This document shows, piece by piece, positions 40,929-51,361 of a DNA stretch of 64,000 bases (within the stretch, counting starts at the first letter, position 1; every line of letters begins with the position of its first letter). Source of the stretch: Agrobacterium tumefaciens (lineage in GTDB: Bacteria > Pseudomonadota > Alphaproteobacteria > Rhizobiales > Rhizobiaceae); assembly GCA_025560025.1 (NCBI GenBank), contig CP048485.1, forward strand, positions 2,578,501 through 2,642,500, read 5' to 3'. Both the position numbers and the translations under genes were made by a program. The notes below the pieces were generated by a model. It did no database searches, was not told the origin of the DNA, and saw only the letters and a program-made list of their open reading frames with translations.

Positions 40929-41204
40929 TCAGGCTTCTTCGCCGAAGCGGTCGGCGACAAGTGCCTCGAGTGCGGCAAGCGCTTCTTCCGCCTGGTTGCC
41001 GCTTGCCTCGACATAGACGCTGCAGCCGGGGCTGGCCGCCAGCATCATGAGACCCATGATGGAGGTGCCGCCAACGGTCATACCATCCTTGGAAACAGTG
41101 ATCGTCGCGTCGAATCCCTCGACCATCTGCACGAACTTCGCGGATGCCCGGGCGTGGAGACCGCGTTTGTTGATGATCGGTAATTCCCGGGAGAATGGCG
41201 ACAT
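40929..41204 (-). CDS. ptsH: Phosphocarrier protein HPr of a regulatory PTS
   Basis: This HPr is 91 residues from the ATG at 41204. The phospho-accepting His is H17 in KRGLHARASAKF, and S48 in TSIMGLMML is the site used by HPr kinase, whose gene lies upstream. An alternative GTG at 41219 overlaps the EIIA stop codon by 4 bp and adds five residues; GAGAAG before 41204 favours the shorter form. No sugar permease (EIIB/EIIC) is nearby, so this HPr is regulatory rather than a sugar transporter component. Confidence 0.94.
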   Translation of the reverse strand: MSPFSRELPIINKRGLHARASAKFVQMVEGFDATITVSKDGMTVGGTSIMGLMMLAASPGCSVYVEASGNQAEEALAALEALVADRFGEEA

Positions 41205-41215
41205 GGGCTGACTTC

Positions 41216-41617
41216 TCACTTGCCGCTCAAAACGCGGCTGGCGACGTTGATATATTTGCGGCCGGCGTCAGATGCATCCTGGAGCGCCTTGTCCATGTTG
41301 TCTTCGCTGCGAACGCCGGCGAGCTTTATCAGCATGGGAAGATTGACGCCGGCGATGACTTCGACATTGCCGTTATTCATGACGGAAATCGCGAGATTGG
41401 AGGGCGTGCCGCCGAACATATCCGTCAGGATGATGACGCCATTGCCATCATTGGCGCGTGTGACGGCGTCGATGATATCCTGCCGGCGCTGATCCATGTC
41501 GTCTTCGGGACCGATACAGACCGTCTCGATCAATTTCTGGGGACCGACGACATGCTCCAACGCATGGCGAAACTCCTCAGCCAGCTTGCCATGGGTGACA
41601 AGCACTAGTCCGATCAT
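41216..41617 (-). CDS. PTS EIIA component of the mannose family (regulatory)
   Basis: This 133-residue protein has the EIIA-Man fold: MIGLVLVTHGKLAEEF with the phospho-His at residue 9, IILTDMFGGTPSNLA, and the C-terminal end. In alphaproteobacteria this stand-alone EIIA takes phosphate from HPr and acts in regulation, since cognate EIIB/EIIC are missing. It lies between hprK (119-bp gap) and HPr, part of the conserved chvI-chvG-hprK-EIIA-HPr set. Confidence 0.93.
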   Translation of the reverse strand: MIGLVLVTHGKLAEEFRHALEHVVGPQKLIETVCIGPEDDMDQRRQDIIDAVTRANDGNGVIILTDMFGGTPSNLAISVMNNGNVEVIAGVNLPMLIKLAGVRSEDNMDKALQDASDAGRKYINVASRVLSGK

Positions 41618-41736
41618 GAAATGCTCCCTTGCACACGCACTCTCATTGCCGACTATCGCAACGCGGCAATCCTGTCCATCGGTGGGATTTCATCTTGATG
41701 AGGAAAATGCGAATCGCAAGCCTAAAATCGCCCGAA

Positions 41737-42207
41737 TCACGGTCGCTTCACATTCGTTTTAAAAAGATTTTGAGCAAGTGCAGCAAATTTTCCATAGGGC
41801 GTAAGACTGGAAAGCGGAATGCGCAGAAGCGGAAGATGCCCGCCGCAGGGCAGCAACACCACCTCGTCATCTTCGGGAAGTCTGGGATTTTCGGGTGAAA
41901 GAACTGTCGTGACGGCGAAATCCAGTGGCGCATTCGCAATGCTTTTGAGTGAAACAATGCCGCTGCCGCGCAGTTCCAGCAATCCGGCGATCGCTTCCGG
42001 CCGCTCCGCAATGATGGTTTCGCCGTCGCGATACACGAAAATCTGATCGTCCGCGATCAATGCGGCCGTCAATCCGCAGCGTTCAGCCTCGACCAGGAAG
42101 CTGAAGGCAAGCTCGCTTTTGCCGCTGCCGGAGGGTCCGGTGAAGAGGATGCCGGTCTTGTCTACGACGATGGCGGTAGCGTGCAGGTTGAAGCGTTCAG
42201 CGTTCAT
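41737..42207 (-). CDS. hprK: HPr kinase/phosphorylase, kinase-domain-only form
   Basis: At 156 residues this is about half the length of Gram-positive HprK and corresponds to the C-terminal catalytic domain only. The Walker A motif is GPSGSGKS at residues 24-31, and the family signature LELRGSGIVSL follows at about residue 77. It should phosphorylate HPr on Ser48. The start overlaps the end of chvG by 11 bp, so translation is coupled to the sensor kinase. The short form is the normal alphaproteobacterial version, not a truncation. Confidence 0.93.
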   Translation of the reverse strand: MNAERFNLHATAIVVDKTGILFTGPSGSGKSELAFSFLVEAERCGLTAALIADDQIFVYRDGETIIAERPEAIAGLLELRGSGIVSLKSIANAPLDFAVTTVLSPENPRLPEDDEVVLLPCGGHLPLLRIPLSSLTPYGKFAALAQNLFKTNVKRP

Positions 42208-43987
42208 GGGTCTCGGCCGCCGGCAGCGACAGGGTGAAGCGCGCGCCGGAAATCACACCGTATTTGTCGACGACATTTTCCGCCCTGAGGCTGCCGCCAT
42301 GGGCTTCGGCGATCTGGCGGCTGATGGAAAGGCCAAGGCCGGAATTCTGCCCGAAGCCTTCGCTGGCCGGCCGGTCGGTGTAGAAGCGCTCGAAAATCCG
42401 GTCGATATCTTCTGCCTGAATGCCCGGTCCGTTGTCTTCCACCTGCACAAGGCAACGATCCTTGTGGCGAGAAAGACGCACGGTGATGCGGCCGCTTTCC
42501 TCCGCAACGAAAGAGCGTGCATTCTCGATGAGGTTGGTGACGATCTGGCCTATGCGAAGATCGTGGCCATTCACCACGAAAGAGGTCTTGGTGCCTGCCT
42601 TCCGGTCGACGACATAGTCGATCGTCACGCTTTTCTTTTTGGTGCTTATCTGGCGGGATATATCCACCAGACCCTTCATCAGGACATCGAGATCAAGCGG
42701 CGAGGCATCGGCGCGCGCCAGCTCGGCATCGAGCCGCGAGGCATCCGAAATATCGCTGATGAGGCGGTCGAGGCGGCGCACATCGTGGAAAATGATCTCG
42801 GTCAGACGCTGCTTGGACTCTTCGGTCTTGGCGCGCGGCAGCGTTTCAACGGCGCTACGCAGTGACGTCAGCGGGTTTTTGAGCTCGTGGCTGACATCGG
42901 CAGCGAAACTTTCGATCGCATCGATACGGTCGTAAAGCGCGGTCGTCATTTCACGCAACGCTATCGAAAGGTTGCCGATCTCGTCCTGACGTGCTGAGAA
43001 ATCCGGTATTTCCTCACGGGTTCTTGCCCCACGGCGAACGCGGATCGCGGCGGCCGAAAGCCGCCGCAGCGGCGTGGCGATGGTGGAGGAGAGGAGCAGC
43101 GACAGCACGATATTGACCAGCGTGGCGATGCCGAAGACGCGCATGATCGCAAGGCGTTCCGCATGCACGATCTTGTCGATATCGCCCGCCTGCGTCGAAA
43201 GCAGCAGCACGCCAAGCACAGCGCGGAAGCGCTGTACCGGCACGGCGACCGAAACGATCAGCTCACCCTTTTCGGTCACGCGCACCACGGCACCACGAAC
43301 GCCGGTCAGCGCATTCATCACCTCCGGATAGATGGAGCCGTCGCCGCCCGGCGCTTCCTTGTATTGCGGCAGGCTGCTTGGTTGCAGCATGCGGTTGAAC
43401 ATGCTGGTGAACCATTCGCCCCAGGTCTGGGTTTCCGGTGTCACCGGCGGCAGATCGAAGCGCAGGACCTGTCCGCGCGAATAAAGGTGGCGGGAATCGA
43501 GAAGCAGGTTGGCATCGGCATCGAACAGCCGCGCGCGCGTGCGGGTCGGCGAAATCAGCCGGCGCAGCACCGGCGCCACCCGTTCCGGATTGATCGGAAA
43601 ACTCAGGTCCTCGTCATTGGGGGCAGGGGTAATGCTCTGCCCCGCCTGCAGTTCGAGAAGCTTTTCCGGATTGATGGTGATCGAGTTGGTGTCAACAGAG
43701 GCGGAGGCGGAAATGGCGCCGGCGATGATTTCACCCTGCGTCAGAAGGCTTTCCACCCGCGCGTCGATCAGCCCCTCGCGGAACTGGTTGAGGTAAAGAA
43801 TGCCGCCGACAAGAACGACTGTCGCCGCAACGTTGAAGAACAGAATACGGCGCGTGAGGCTGGAAAACACCGCATTGCCGAAAATGCGCCGGATGATCGT
43901 CAGCGGATGGATACGATGGCGGCGTTCGCTGCCGCGTTCTTCGGCATCGTCACTATCCGAGACGGTTTCCGGCGTTTTCTTCAACAC
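42197..43987 (-). CDS. chvG: Sensor histidine kinase ChvG (ExoS-type)
   Basis: This 596-residue kinase has membrane spans at about 48-67 and 280-303 flanking a periplasmic sensor domain of about 210 residues, a HAMP linker, the H-box FAADVSHELKNPLTSL (H367) and a HATPase domain ending near GLGLSISRQIAEAHGG. ChvG/ExoS senses acid pH and envelope state, is held off by periplasmic ExoR, and phosphorylates ChvI; this is established in Agrobacterium and Sinorhizobium. It is 56 bp downstream of chvI and overlaps hprK. Confidence 0.95.
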   Translation of the reverse strand: MLKKTPETVSDSDDAEERGSERRHRIHPLTIIRRIFGNAVFSSLTRRILFFNVAATVVLVGGILYLNQFREGLIDARVESLLTQGEIIAGAISASASVDTNSITINPEKLLELQAGQSITPAPNDEDLSFPINPERVAPVLRRLISPTRTRARLFDADANLLLDSRHLYSRGQVLRFDLPPVTPETQTWGEWFTSMFNRMLQPSSLPQYKEAPGGDGSIYPEVMNALTGVRGAVVRVTEKGELIVSVAVPVQRFRAVLGVLLLSTQAGDIDKIVHAERLAIMRVFGIATLVNIVLSLLLSSTIATPLRRLSAAAIRVRRGARTREEIPDFSARQDEIGNLSIALREMTTALYDRIDAIESFAADVSHELKNPLTSLRSAVETLPRAKTEESKQRLTEIIFHDVRRLDRLISDISDASRLDAELARADASPLDLDVLMKGLVDISRQISTKKKSVTIDYVVDRKAGTKTSFVVNGHDLRIGQIVTNLIENARSFVAEESGRITVRLSRHKDRCLVQVEDNGPGIQAEDIDRIFERFYTDRPASEGFGQNSGLGLSISRQIAEAHGGSLRAENVVDKYGVISGARFTLSLPAAETHER

Positions 43988-44043
43988 GTATTTAAGTCCT
44001 CGCCACCACTTTTCGGGTGGTCTCTTCCGATTTGCGTGCCGAT

Positions 44044-44772
44044 TCAGGCCGCTTCGCGGAAGCGATATCCTACGCCATAAAGCGTTTCAATCATATCGAA
44101 GTCGCCGTCGACCAGTTTGAACTTCTTGCGAAGGCGCTTGATGTGGCTGTCGATCGTACGGTCATCCACATAGACCTGCTCGTCATAGGCGGCATCCATC
44201 AGCGCGTCGCGGCTTTTCACCACGCCCGGCCTCTGCGCCAGCGAATGCAGGATGAGGAATTCGGTAACGGTGAGCGTTACCGGTTCGCCCTTCCAGGTGC
44301 AGGTGTGGCGCTCCTGGTCCATGGCGAGCTGCCCGCGTTCAAGCGTGCGCGCCTGCTGGTCCGCAGTCGGTTTCGCCGCGCCGCCACCGGCGACGGGGGA
44401 GGCGTCGCGGCTGCTGGCGCGGCGCAGGATGGCCTTGACGCGCTCCACCAGAAGACGCTGCGAAAAAGGCTTTGTGATGAAATCGTCAGCGCCCATCTTC
44501 AGGCCGAACAATTCGTCGATCTCTTCGTCCTTGGACGTCAGGAAGATAACGGGAATATCCGATTTCTGGCGAAGACGCCGCAAAAGCTCCATGCCGTCCA
44601 TGCGGGGCATCTTGATGTCGAAAATGGCGAGCTGCGGCGGGCGGGCGATCAGCCCGTCAAGCGCGGACGCGCCGTCCGTATACGTTTCGACCCGGTACCC
44701 TTCGGCTTCGAGCGCGATCGATACCGAAGTGAGAATGTTCCGGTCATCGTCGACAAGCGCGATAGTCTGCAT
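44044..44772 (-). CDS. chvI: Response regulator ChvI (OmpR family)
   Basis: This response regulator is 242 residues from the ATG at 44772 ([10 protein letters not shown]). The receiver domain has acidic residues at 8-10, phospho-acceptor D52 in [11 protein letters not shown], and the conserved Lys in FITKPF. The C-terminal winged-helix DNA-binding domain ends with the YGVGYRF motif. In-frame ATGs at 44787 and 44793 are alternatives; GGAG precedes 44772 and GGGAG precedes 44793. Known ChvI targets include virulence, exopolysaccharide and acid-induced genes, and pckA, which is divergent here, is acid-inducible in Agrobacterium. Confidence 0.95.
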   Translation of the reverse strand: MQTIALVDDDRNILTSVSIALEAEGYRVETYTDGASALDGLIARPPQLAIFDIKMPRMDGMELLRRLRQKSDIPVIFLTSKDEEIDELFGLKMGADDFITKPFSQRLLVERVKAILRRASSRDASPVAGGGAAKPTADQQARTLERGQLAMDQERHTCTWKGEPVTLTVTEFLILHSLAQRPGVVKSRDALMDAAYDEQVYVDDRTIDSHIKRLRKKFKLVDGDFDMIETLYGVGYRFREAA

Positions 44773-45110
44773 GTAGTTGGTCTCCATCGTCATTTTCTCG
44801 TAACTCCCGACATTCACCCAGCCAAGGTTGTGCGCCGTGAGCCACTCTCTTGAGTATAAAGGTGGAACAAATTGTGGCAAAGGAAATCTCACAGCCAAAT
44901 CCGCAGCGCGATCAGGGGATTTCGGTGAAAACGCCGCAGCCGGATTTTAATGCGTCTTCAACCGATTTAAAAAGAAATAAAATCTTTTAAATCGATTAAT
45001 ATATTGAAATCACTAAGTTTTTTAAAGTGAAGCTCTTGCGTTTCTAAAAGCTGCCACGTATTTTCCGAGGAAATTTCAACGTCCTTATCGTCATTAACAA
45101 GGAACGCGTC
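44773..45110. promoter_or_regulatory. chvI/pckA divergent promoter region
   Basis: This 338-bp gene-free interval separates chvI (minus) and pckA (plus). Its middle part, 44940-45030, is markedly AT-rich and holds an imperfect 12-bp inverted repeat at 44963-44994 (CGATTTAAAAAGA against TCTTTTAAATCG, one bulged A). No coding frame of note is present. Both genes are plausibly controlled here, and ChvI autoregulation and pckA activation are attractive but inferred. AAGGAACG about 8 bp before the pckA ATG is its ribosome site. Confidence 0.6.
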
Positions 45111-46721
45111 ATGAACGAGCTTGGGGTTCATAATCCTGCCAATGGAGTTGCGGAACTCGGACTGGGCGAGGCCTCCCGCGTCTTTTATAACCTCAATGAG
45201 AGCGAATTATACGAAGAGGCGATCCGCAACGGCGAGGCTGAACTGACCATCGATGGTGCGCTGCGCGCCGTCACCGGTCAGCATACGGGCCGCTCGCCGA
45301 AGGATAAGTTCGTCGTTCGTGATGCCTCCACCGAGAACACCATCTGGTGGGATAACAATAAGCCGCTGTCGCCGGAGAATTTCGAGCTGCTGCGCAAGGA
45401 CATGCTGGCCCATGCCGCCGGCAAGACGCTTTACGTGCAGGATCTTATCGGCGGCGCCGATGAGGAAAATGCGCTGCCGACACGCGTCGTCACCGAACTT
45501 GCCTGGCATTCGCTGTTCATCCGCAATCTGCTGATCCGTCCGAAGCGGGAGAAGCTTTCGGGCTTCAAACAGAAGCTGACCATCATCAACCTGCCGAGCT
45601 TCAAGGCCGATCCGGCGCGTCACGGCGTGCGTACGGAAACCATCATCGCCTGCGATCTCACCAATGGTCTCATCCTGATCGGCGGCACCTCCTATGCCGG
45701 CGAAAACAAGAAGTCCGTCTTCACGGCCCTGAATTATCTCCTGCCGGCCAAGGGTGTCATGCCGATGCATTGCTCGGCCAATGTCGGTCCTGAGGGTGAT
45801 TCCGCCGTGTTCTTCGGCCTCTCCGGCACCGGCAAGACCACGCTGTCGGCTGATCCGTCGCGCACGCTGATCGGCGATGACGAGCATGGCTGGGGCGAGC
45901 ACGGCATCTTCAACTTTGAAGGCGGCTGCTACGCCAAAGCGATCAAGCTCTCGGCCGAAGCCGAGCCGGAAATCTACGCCGCGACCCGCCGTTTCGGCAC
46001 GGTTCTCGAAAACGTCGTTCTGGACGAAAACCGTGTTCCGGATTTCAACGACAACTCGCTGACGGAAAACACCCGCAGCGCCTATCCGCTGCACTTCATT
46101 CCGAATGCATCGGAAACGGGCATTGCCGGCCATCCGAAGACGATCATCATGCTGACGGCGGATGCATTCGGTGTGCTGCCGCCGATCGCGCGTCTGACGC
46201 CGGAACAGGCCATGTATCACTTCCTCTCCGGCTACACCGCAAAGGTTGCCGGCACGGAAAAGGGCGTGACCGAGCCGGAAGCCACCTTCTCCACCTGCTT
46301 CGGCGCACCCTTCATGCCGCGTCACCCGGCGGAATATGGCAATCTGCTGCGCGAGCTGATCGGCAAGCATGGCGTCGATTGCTGGCTGGTCAACACCGGC
46401 TGGACGGGCGGTGCTTACGGCATCGGCAAGCGCATGCCCATCAAGGCGACCCGCGCGCTTCTGACGGCCGCCCTTACCGGTGAGCTCAAGGGTGCCGAAT
46501 TCCGCACCGATGCGAATTTCGGTTTCGCCGTGCCGCTGTCGCTGGATGGCGTCGACAGCGCGATCCTCGATCCGCGTTCGACCTGGGCCGATGGCGCAGC
46601 TTACGATGCGCAGGCGAAGAAGCTGGTTTCCATGTTCGTCACGAACTTCACCAAGTTCGAAGATCATGTCGACAGCAAGGTTCGCGACGCTGCACCTGGC
46701 CTGCTGCTCGCGGCTGAATGA
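45111..46721 (+). CDS. pckA: Phosphoenolpyruvate carboxykinase (ATP)
   Basis: This 536-residue enzyme converts oxaloacetate and ATP to phosphoenolpyruvate, the entry step of gluconeogenesis from organic acids. The kinase-1a P-loop [12 protein letters not shown] and the kinase-2 region LIGDDEHGW are present, as are TGRSPKDKF near the N terminus and the C-terminal TGWTGGAYG. It is transcribed away from chvI and followed by a terminator hairpin. Acid induction through ChvG-ChvI has been described for the Agrobacterium gene. Confidence 0.97.
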   Translation: MNELGVHNPANGVAELGLGEASRVFYNLNESELYEEAIRNGEAELTIDGALRAVTGQHTGRSPKDKFVVRDASTENTIWWDNNKPLSPENFELLRKDMLAHAAGKTLYVQDLIGGADEENALPTRVVTELAWHSLFIRNLLIRPKREKLSGFKQKLTIINLPSFKADPARHGVRTETIIACDLTNGLILIGGTSYAGENKKSVFTALNYLLPAKGVMPMHCSANVGPEGDSAVFFGLSGTGKTTLSADPSRTLIGDDEHGWGEHGIFNFEGGCYAKAIKLSAEAEPEIYAATRRFGTVLENVVLDENRVPDFNDNSLTENTRSAYPLHFIPNASETGIAGHPKTIIMLTADAFGVLPPIARLTPEQAMYHFLSGYTAKVAGTEKGVTEPEATFSTCFGAPFMPRHPAEYGNLLRELIGKHGVDCWLVNTGWTGGAYGIGKRMPIKATRALLTAALTGELKGAEFRTDANFGFAVPLSLDGVDSAILDPRSTWADGAAYDAQAKKLVSMFVTNFTKFEDHVDSKVRDAAPGLLLAAE

Positions 46722-46749
46722 ATGAAGCCTCATTTGTGAGGAGGAGGGG

Positions 46750-46780
46750 ACCCGGCCTTGTGCCGGGTTCTTTCGTTTGG
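46750..46780 (+). terminator. Terminator after pckA
   Basis: ACCCGGC (46750-46756) pairs with GCCGGGT (46762-46768) around CTTGT, and TCTTTCGTTT follows. The stem is short but GC-rich, 29 bp after the stop codon. Confidence 0.75.
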
Positions 46781-46833
46781 CCTGCTGTTTCCATTCCTGC
46801 CGATCTATGGCATCACCGGCGCGGAGAAAGATC

Positions 46834-47268
46834 ATGGCCAGCGACGCGCTTTACATCAGCAACCGTATCACCATCGCCGGCTGGGAGCTGACGGAGCAAT
46901 TTGTGCTGGCCGGCGGTCCGGGCGGCCAGAACGTCAATAAGGTCTCGACGGCGGTCCAGCTGTTTTTCGACATTGCCAATTCCCCCTCCCTGCCGGACCG
47001 GGTGAAGACCAATGCCCTGCGTCTGGGCGGCAGGCGTGTTTCGAAAGACGGCGTGCTGATGATAGAGGCGAGCCGGTTTCGCAGCCAGGAGCGCAATCGC
47101 GAAGACGCGCGCGAAAGGCTCAAGGAACTGATCCTCGAAGCCGCCGCCCCGCCGCCGCCGGTGCGCAAGGCCACCAAGCCGACCAAGGGGTCCGTCGAAC
47201 GCCGCCTCAAGGCAAAGTCCGGACGTTCGGATGTCAAGAAAATGCGCGGCAAGCCGTCAGGTGAATAG
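46834..47268 (+). CDS. arfB: Peptidyl-tRNA hydrolase ArfB (ribosome rescue, YaeJ family)
   Basis: This 144-residue release-factor-like protein starts at the ATG at 46834 after GGAGAAAG. GGPGGQNVNKVSTAV contains the GGQ catalytic tripeptide at about residues 30-32, and the basic C-terminal tail (KPTKGSVERRLKAKSGRSDVKKMRGKP) is the part that enters the empty mRNA channel. ArfB frees ribosomes stalled on truncated messages. An in-frame ATG at 46777 lies in the pckA terminator and is rejected. Confidence 0.95.
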   Translation: MASDALYISNRITIAGWELTEQFVLAGGPGGQNVNKVSTAVQLFFDIANSPSLPDRVKTNALRLGGRRVSKDGVLMIEASRFRSQERNREDARERLKELILEAAAPPPPVRKATKPTKGSVERRLKAKSGRSDVKKMRGKPSGE

Positions 47269-47352
47269 GCTTTGGGCCGGCAAAATGTTTCGCCCTTGTC
47301 ATAGAGCCTCAAATATCGTCTGGTAAGCCTCCCTACAACCAAGGAGGGTGCT

Positions 47353-47805
47353 ATGGGTCTGTTCAATTTCATCAAGGAAGCGGGAAAGAAGCTTGGTATC
47401 GGCGGCGGCGATGATGCTCCCGATGTCGAAGCGGTCAAGAAGGAACTCGCTTCTCACGATCTCGGCACGGACAAGGTTCAGGTCGAGGTGGTGGACGACA
47501 AGGTCGTCCTGAAGGGCGAAGTGGCCGATCAGTCGGTTTTCGAAAAGGCGGTCATCGCGGTTGGCAATACGCTTGGCATTTCCAAGGTCGAGGCCGGCGA
47601 GCTGAAAGTGGCCGAAGCGCCGGCGAAAGAACCCGTCTTTTACACGGTCAAGAAGGGCGATAACCTCTGGAAGATCGCAGAGGCCCAGTACGGCAAGGCA
47701 AATGGCGCGAAGAACAATATCATCTTCGAAGCCAACAAGCCGATGCTGACCCATCCGGATAAAATCTATCCGGGTCAGGTCCTGCGTATTCCTGAGCTTG
47801 CGTAA
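47353..47805 (+). CDS. BON-LysM protein (Kbp/YgaU-like potassium-binding protein)
   Basis: This 150-residue protein has a BON domain at about residues 24-85 and a LysM domain from about 97 to the end (YTVKKGDNLWKIAEAQYG, then HPDKIYPGQVLRIP). The order and length match E. coli Kbp (YgaU), a cytoplasmic potassium-binding protein. There is no signal peptide, which argues against a cell-wall-bound role for LysM. AGGAGGG before the ATG is a strong ribosome site. It stands alone and ends in a hairpin shared with coaA. Confidence 0.9.
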   Translation: MGLFNFIKEAGKKLGIGGGDDAPDVEAVKKELASHDLGTDKVQVEVVDDKVVLKGEVADQSVFEKAVIAVGNTLGISKVEAGELKVAEAPAKEPVFYTVKKGDNLWKIAEAQYGKANGAKNNIIFEANKPMLTHPDKIYPGQVLRIPELA

Positions 47806-47831
47806 TAACGGGTTTTAACTATCGCAATGGA

Positions 47832-47852
47832 GATGCCGCGTTGCGCGGCATC
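47832..47852. terminator. Hairpin between the BON-LysM gene and coaA
   Basis: GATGCCGCG and CGCGGCATC form a perfect 9-bp stem with a TTG loop, followed by TTTC on the plus strand. It separates convergent genes and ends 2 bp before the coaA stop codon. Confidence 0.7.
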
Positions 47853-47854
47853 TT

Positions 47855-48823
47855 TCACAACTTGCGAAGCGCCACCGTGTCGATCAGGTGGTTTTTTCCC
47901 TTGCGCAAGATAAGGTCGGCGCGCGGGCGCGTGGGCACGATGTTCTGGCGCAGGTTCTTCAGGTTGATATTCTGCCAGAGACCCTCGGCAATGCTGAGCG
48001 CCGCTTCCTCGCTGATCGATGCATAGCGATTGAAGAAGGAATTCGGGTCGCGGAAAGCGGTTTGCCGCAGATTCATGAACCGGTTCACATACCAGTTGTG
48101 AATGAAGTCCTCATCCGCATCGATATAGATCGAGAAATCAAAGAAATCCGAAACGATCGGCACGATCCGCCCGCCTGCGGGTAGATCACGCGATTGCAGG
48201 ACGTTGATGCCTTCGAAGATCAGGATATCCGGCTGGTCGATGACGGTGAATTCGTTCGGCAGCACGTCATAGGTTAGGTGTGAATAGCGTGGTGCCTTCA
48301 CATTGGGCTGGCCCGCCTTGATTGCCGAGAGGAAACGTAAGAGCGCACCGATATCGTAGCTTTCAGGAAAGCCCTTACGCTCCATCAGGTTCTCGCGTCG
48401 CAGCACCTCGTTCGGGTAAAGAAAGCCATCGGTGGTGATGAGATCGACTTTCGGGCTGGAGGGCCAGCGGGCCAGAAGCTCCTTCAGGATACGCGCCGTC
48501 GTCGATTTACCAACGGCCACCGAACCGGCAATACCGATGACGAAAGGCGTCTTGTTGACATCCCCCATGTTGAGGAAGCGGTTGCGCTGCTCGAACAGCA
48601 GCTGCGACGCTTCCACATGCGAAGACAGCAGGCGCGACAGCGACAGATAGATGCGCCGCACTTCGTCCAGATCGATCGGATCGTCCAGTGAGCGCAGTCG
48701 CTTGACCTCGTCGGCGGAAAGCGTCAGTGGCGTGTCGGCACGAAACTTCGACCATTCTTCCGAACTGAAGAAGTGGTAGGGTGAATATTCATCTGGTCGG
48801 AAATGATCGAGTGTGCTCGGCAT
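47855..48823 (-). CDS. coaA: Pantothenate kinase CoaA (type I)
   Basis: This enzyme is 322 residues from the ATG at 48823 ([16 protein letters not shown]), which follows GGGGAGAG. It phosphorylates pantothenate in the first committed step of coenzyme A synthesis. The P-loop is [15 protein letters not shown], with the [11 protein letters not shown] and [10 protein letters not shown] segments typical of bacterial type I PanK. An in-frame ATG at 48856 overlaps the hisE stop codon by 4 bp and would add 11 residues. It is the last gene of the his operon. Confidence 0.94.
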   Translation of the reverse strand: MPSTLDHFRPDEYSPYHFFSSEEWSKFRADTPLTLSADEVKRLRSLDDPIDLDEVRRIYLSLSRLLSSHVEASQLLFEQRNRFLNMGDVNKTPFVIGIAGSVAVGKSTTARILKELLARWPSSPKVDLITTDGFLYPNEVLRRENLMERKGFPESYDIGALLRFLSAIKAGQPNVKAPRYSHLTYDVLPNEFTVIDQPDILIFEGINVLQSRDLPAGGRIVPIVSDFFDFSIYIDADEDFIHNWYVNRFMNLRQTAFRDPNSFFNRYASISEEAALSIAEGLWQNINLKNLRQNIVPTRPRADLILRKGKNHLIDTVALRKL

Positions 48824-48852
48824 GCCTCTCTCCCCGCTGCCTGCCCCGACAT

Positions 48853-49176
48853 TCATGAGTTAGGCCTCGCTGCCTTTTCAGCAAGGCCGGTTTGACCCGT
48901 CCGGCGCTCCAGCTCGGCAAAAACATCGTCCAACGCAATGTCGGCGATCTTCAGCACCACCAGCAGATGGTAAAGCAGATCGGCGGCCTCGTTTTTCAGC
49001 CCGTCGCGATCCTTCGCGATAGCGGCGATAACGGCTTCGACAGCCTCTTCGCCCAGTTTTTTCGCCGCACGCTCCTGGCCGGCAGCAACCAGCTTGGCCG
49101 TCCAGGATTCGTCAGGAGAGGCAGCGGCGCGTGTCGCGACAATGCGTTCCAGATCGGAAAGGGAAAATGCGCTCAT
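48853..49176 (-). CDS. hisE: Phosphoribosyl-ATP pyrophosphatase HisE
   Basis: This 107-residue MazG-fold enzyme removes pyrophosphate from phosphoribosyl-ATP in histidine synthesis. The core [14 protein letters not shown]...[18 protein letters not shown] holds the metal-binding Glu and Asp residues. The start at 49176 ([13 protein letters not shown]) is chosen over a TTG at 49191. It follows hisF after 15 bp. Confidence 0.94.
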   Translation of the reverse strand: MSAFSLSDLERIVATRAAASPDESWTAKLVAAGQERAAKKLGEEAVEAVIAAIAKDRDGLKNEAADLLYHLLVVLKIADIALDDVFAELERRTGQTGLAEKAARPNS

Positions 49177-49191
49177 GGAAAATTCCTGCAA

Positions 49192-49964
<773 letters not shown>

Positions 49965-49968
<4 letters not shown>

Positions 49969-50708
49969 GCGTTTACCTCCTTCGCAGCCTTGATGAGGGC
50001 AAGCGCCTCGGTGGGATCGATGCGGCCGTCGTAAAGGGCGCGGCCGGAAATTGCGCCTTCGAGCTTTGCGGCATCGGGCTGCAACATGCGCTTTATGTCA
50101 TCGATGGATGCGAGACCGCCGGAGGCGATGACCGGGATCGACACGGCATTCGCCAGTTCCAGCGTCGAAGCCCAGTTGATGCCGGCCAGAATGCCGTCGC
50201 GATCAATATCGGTGTAGATGATGGCCGCGACGCCGGCACCTTCGAAACGTTTGGCCAGTTCGATGACGCCGAGTTCGGACGCCTCTGCCCAGCCTTCAAC
50301 AGCGACTTTGCCGCCCTTGGCATCGATGCCGACGGCGACCTGGCCGGGGAAACGCTTGCAGGCTTCGATGACCAGAACCGGATCACGAACCGCCACGGTG
50401 CCGAGAATGACACGGGCAAGCCCACGGCTGAGCCACGCTTCGATGTGGTCGAGCGTACGGATGCCGCCGCCAAGCTGCACCGGGTTTTTCGTGGCTTTCA
50501 GAATGGCGTCGACCGCCTCGCCATTGACTGTCTGGCCGGCAAAGGCGCCGTTGAGATCAACGACATGCAGCCATTCGAAGCCCTGATCCTCGAAGGCTTT
50601 CGCCTGCGCGCCGGGGTCCTCGTTATAGACGGTGGCCTGCTCCATATCGCCGAGTTTCAGGCGAACGCACTGGCCGTCTTTAAGGTCGATTGCGGGAAAA
50701 AGAATCAT
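49965..50708 (-). CDS. hisA: ProFAR isomerase HisA
   Basis: This 247-residue (beta/alpha)8 enzyme isomerises ProFAR to [20 protein letters not shown] contains the first catalytic Asp, and [17 protein letters not shown] and [16 protein letters not shown] form the two phosphate sites. It is paralogous to hisF, which follows with a 4-bp overlap, and lies one base after hisH. Confidence 0.97.
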
Positions 50709-50709
50709 G

Positions 50710-51360
50710 TCAGGGCTTCCAGCGCAGGAAATTGGAAATCAGGGCAAGGCCGAGCGTCTGGCTTTTTTCCGGGTGGAACTGTGCGCCCGCCATATTGTCG
50801 CGCCCGACGAAAGCCGTCATCGCGCCACCGTAATTGGTGGTGGCGATGACATCCGTCGAATGCTTGGCTGCCAGATGATAGGAATGTACGAAATAGGCGT
50901 GCAATCCGTCCGCGCCGGTCTTGATACCGTCGAATAGTGGGTGGGCGTGACGGATTTCCAGCGTGTTCCAGCCGATCTGCGGAATCTTCAGGCTCGGATC
51001 GGACGGCGTCATTTCCACGACATCGCCTTCGATCCAGCCAAGGCCCTTGCTGACAGTCTTTTCCAGCCCGCGCGAGGACATCAGCTGCATGCCGACGCAG
51101 ATACCAAGGAACGGATGGGCCTTTTTCTCCACGGCTTCGATGAGCGCTTCATGCATGCCGGGAACGGCGTCAAGACCGGCGCGGCAATCCGCATAGGCGC
51201 CGACGCCCGGCAGAACGATGCGATCCGCCGAGGCGACATGATCCGGCTTGTCGGTCAGGTCGATGGTTGCATTGATGCCGGCTTCACGGGCGGCACGCTC
51301 GAAAGCTTTGGTGGCCGAACGCAGATTGCCCGAACCGTAGTCGATGATCGCGACACGCAT
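50710..51360 (-). CDS. hisH: Imidazole glycerol phosphate synthase subunit HisH (glutaminase)
   Basis: This 216-residue class I amidotransferase supplies ammonia to HisF. The nucleophile Cys is in [10 protein letters not shown], and the catalytic His-Glu pair in QFHPEKSQ. The start at 51360 ([12 protein letters not shown]) follows GGAAGGCG; an upstream in-frame ATG at 51375 overlaps the preceding small gene. It stays close to hisA (1 bp), consistent with one operon. Confidence 0.96.
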   Translation of the reverse strand: MRVAIIDYGSGNLRSATKAFERAAREAGINATIDLTDKPDHVASADRIVLPGVGAYADCRAGLDAVPGMHEALIEAVEKKAHPFLGICVGMQLMSSRGLEKTVSKGLGWIEGDVVEMTPSDPSLKIPQIGWNTLEIRHAHPLFDGIKTGADGLHAYFVHSYHLAAKHSTDVIATTNYGGAMTAFVGRDNMAGAQFHPEKSQTLGLALISNFLRWKP

Positions 51361-51361
51361 G

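Noticed and set aside
44947..44962. TTAA-N7-TCAAC as a CtrA-binding site upstream of chvI/pckA
   Set aside because: One mismatch in a low-complexity AT-rich region; expected by chance, and no second full site is present.
45207..46835. Minus-strand 542-codon frame opposite pckA
   Set aside because: Nearly as long as pckA but lacks any family motif and mirrors pckA codon structure.
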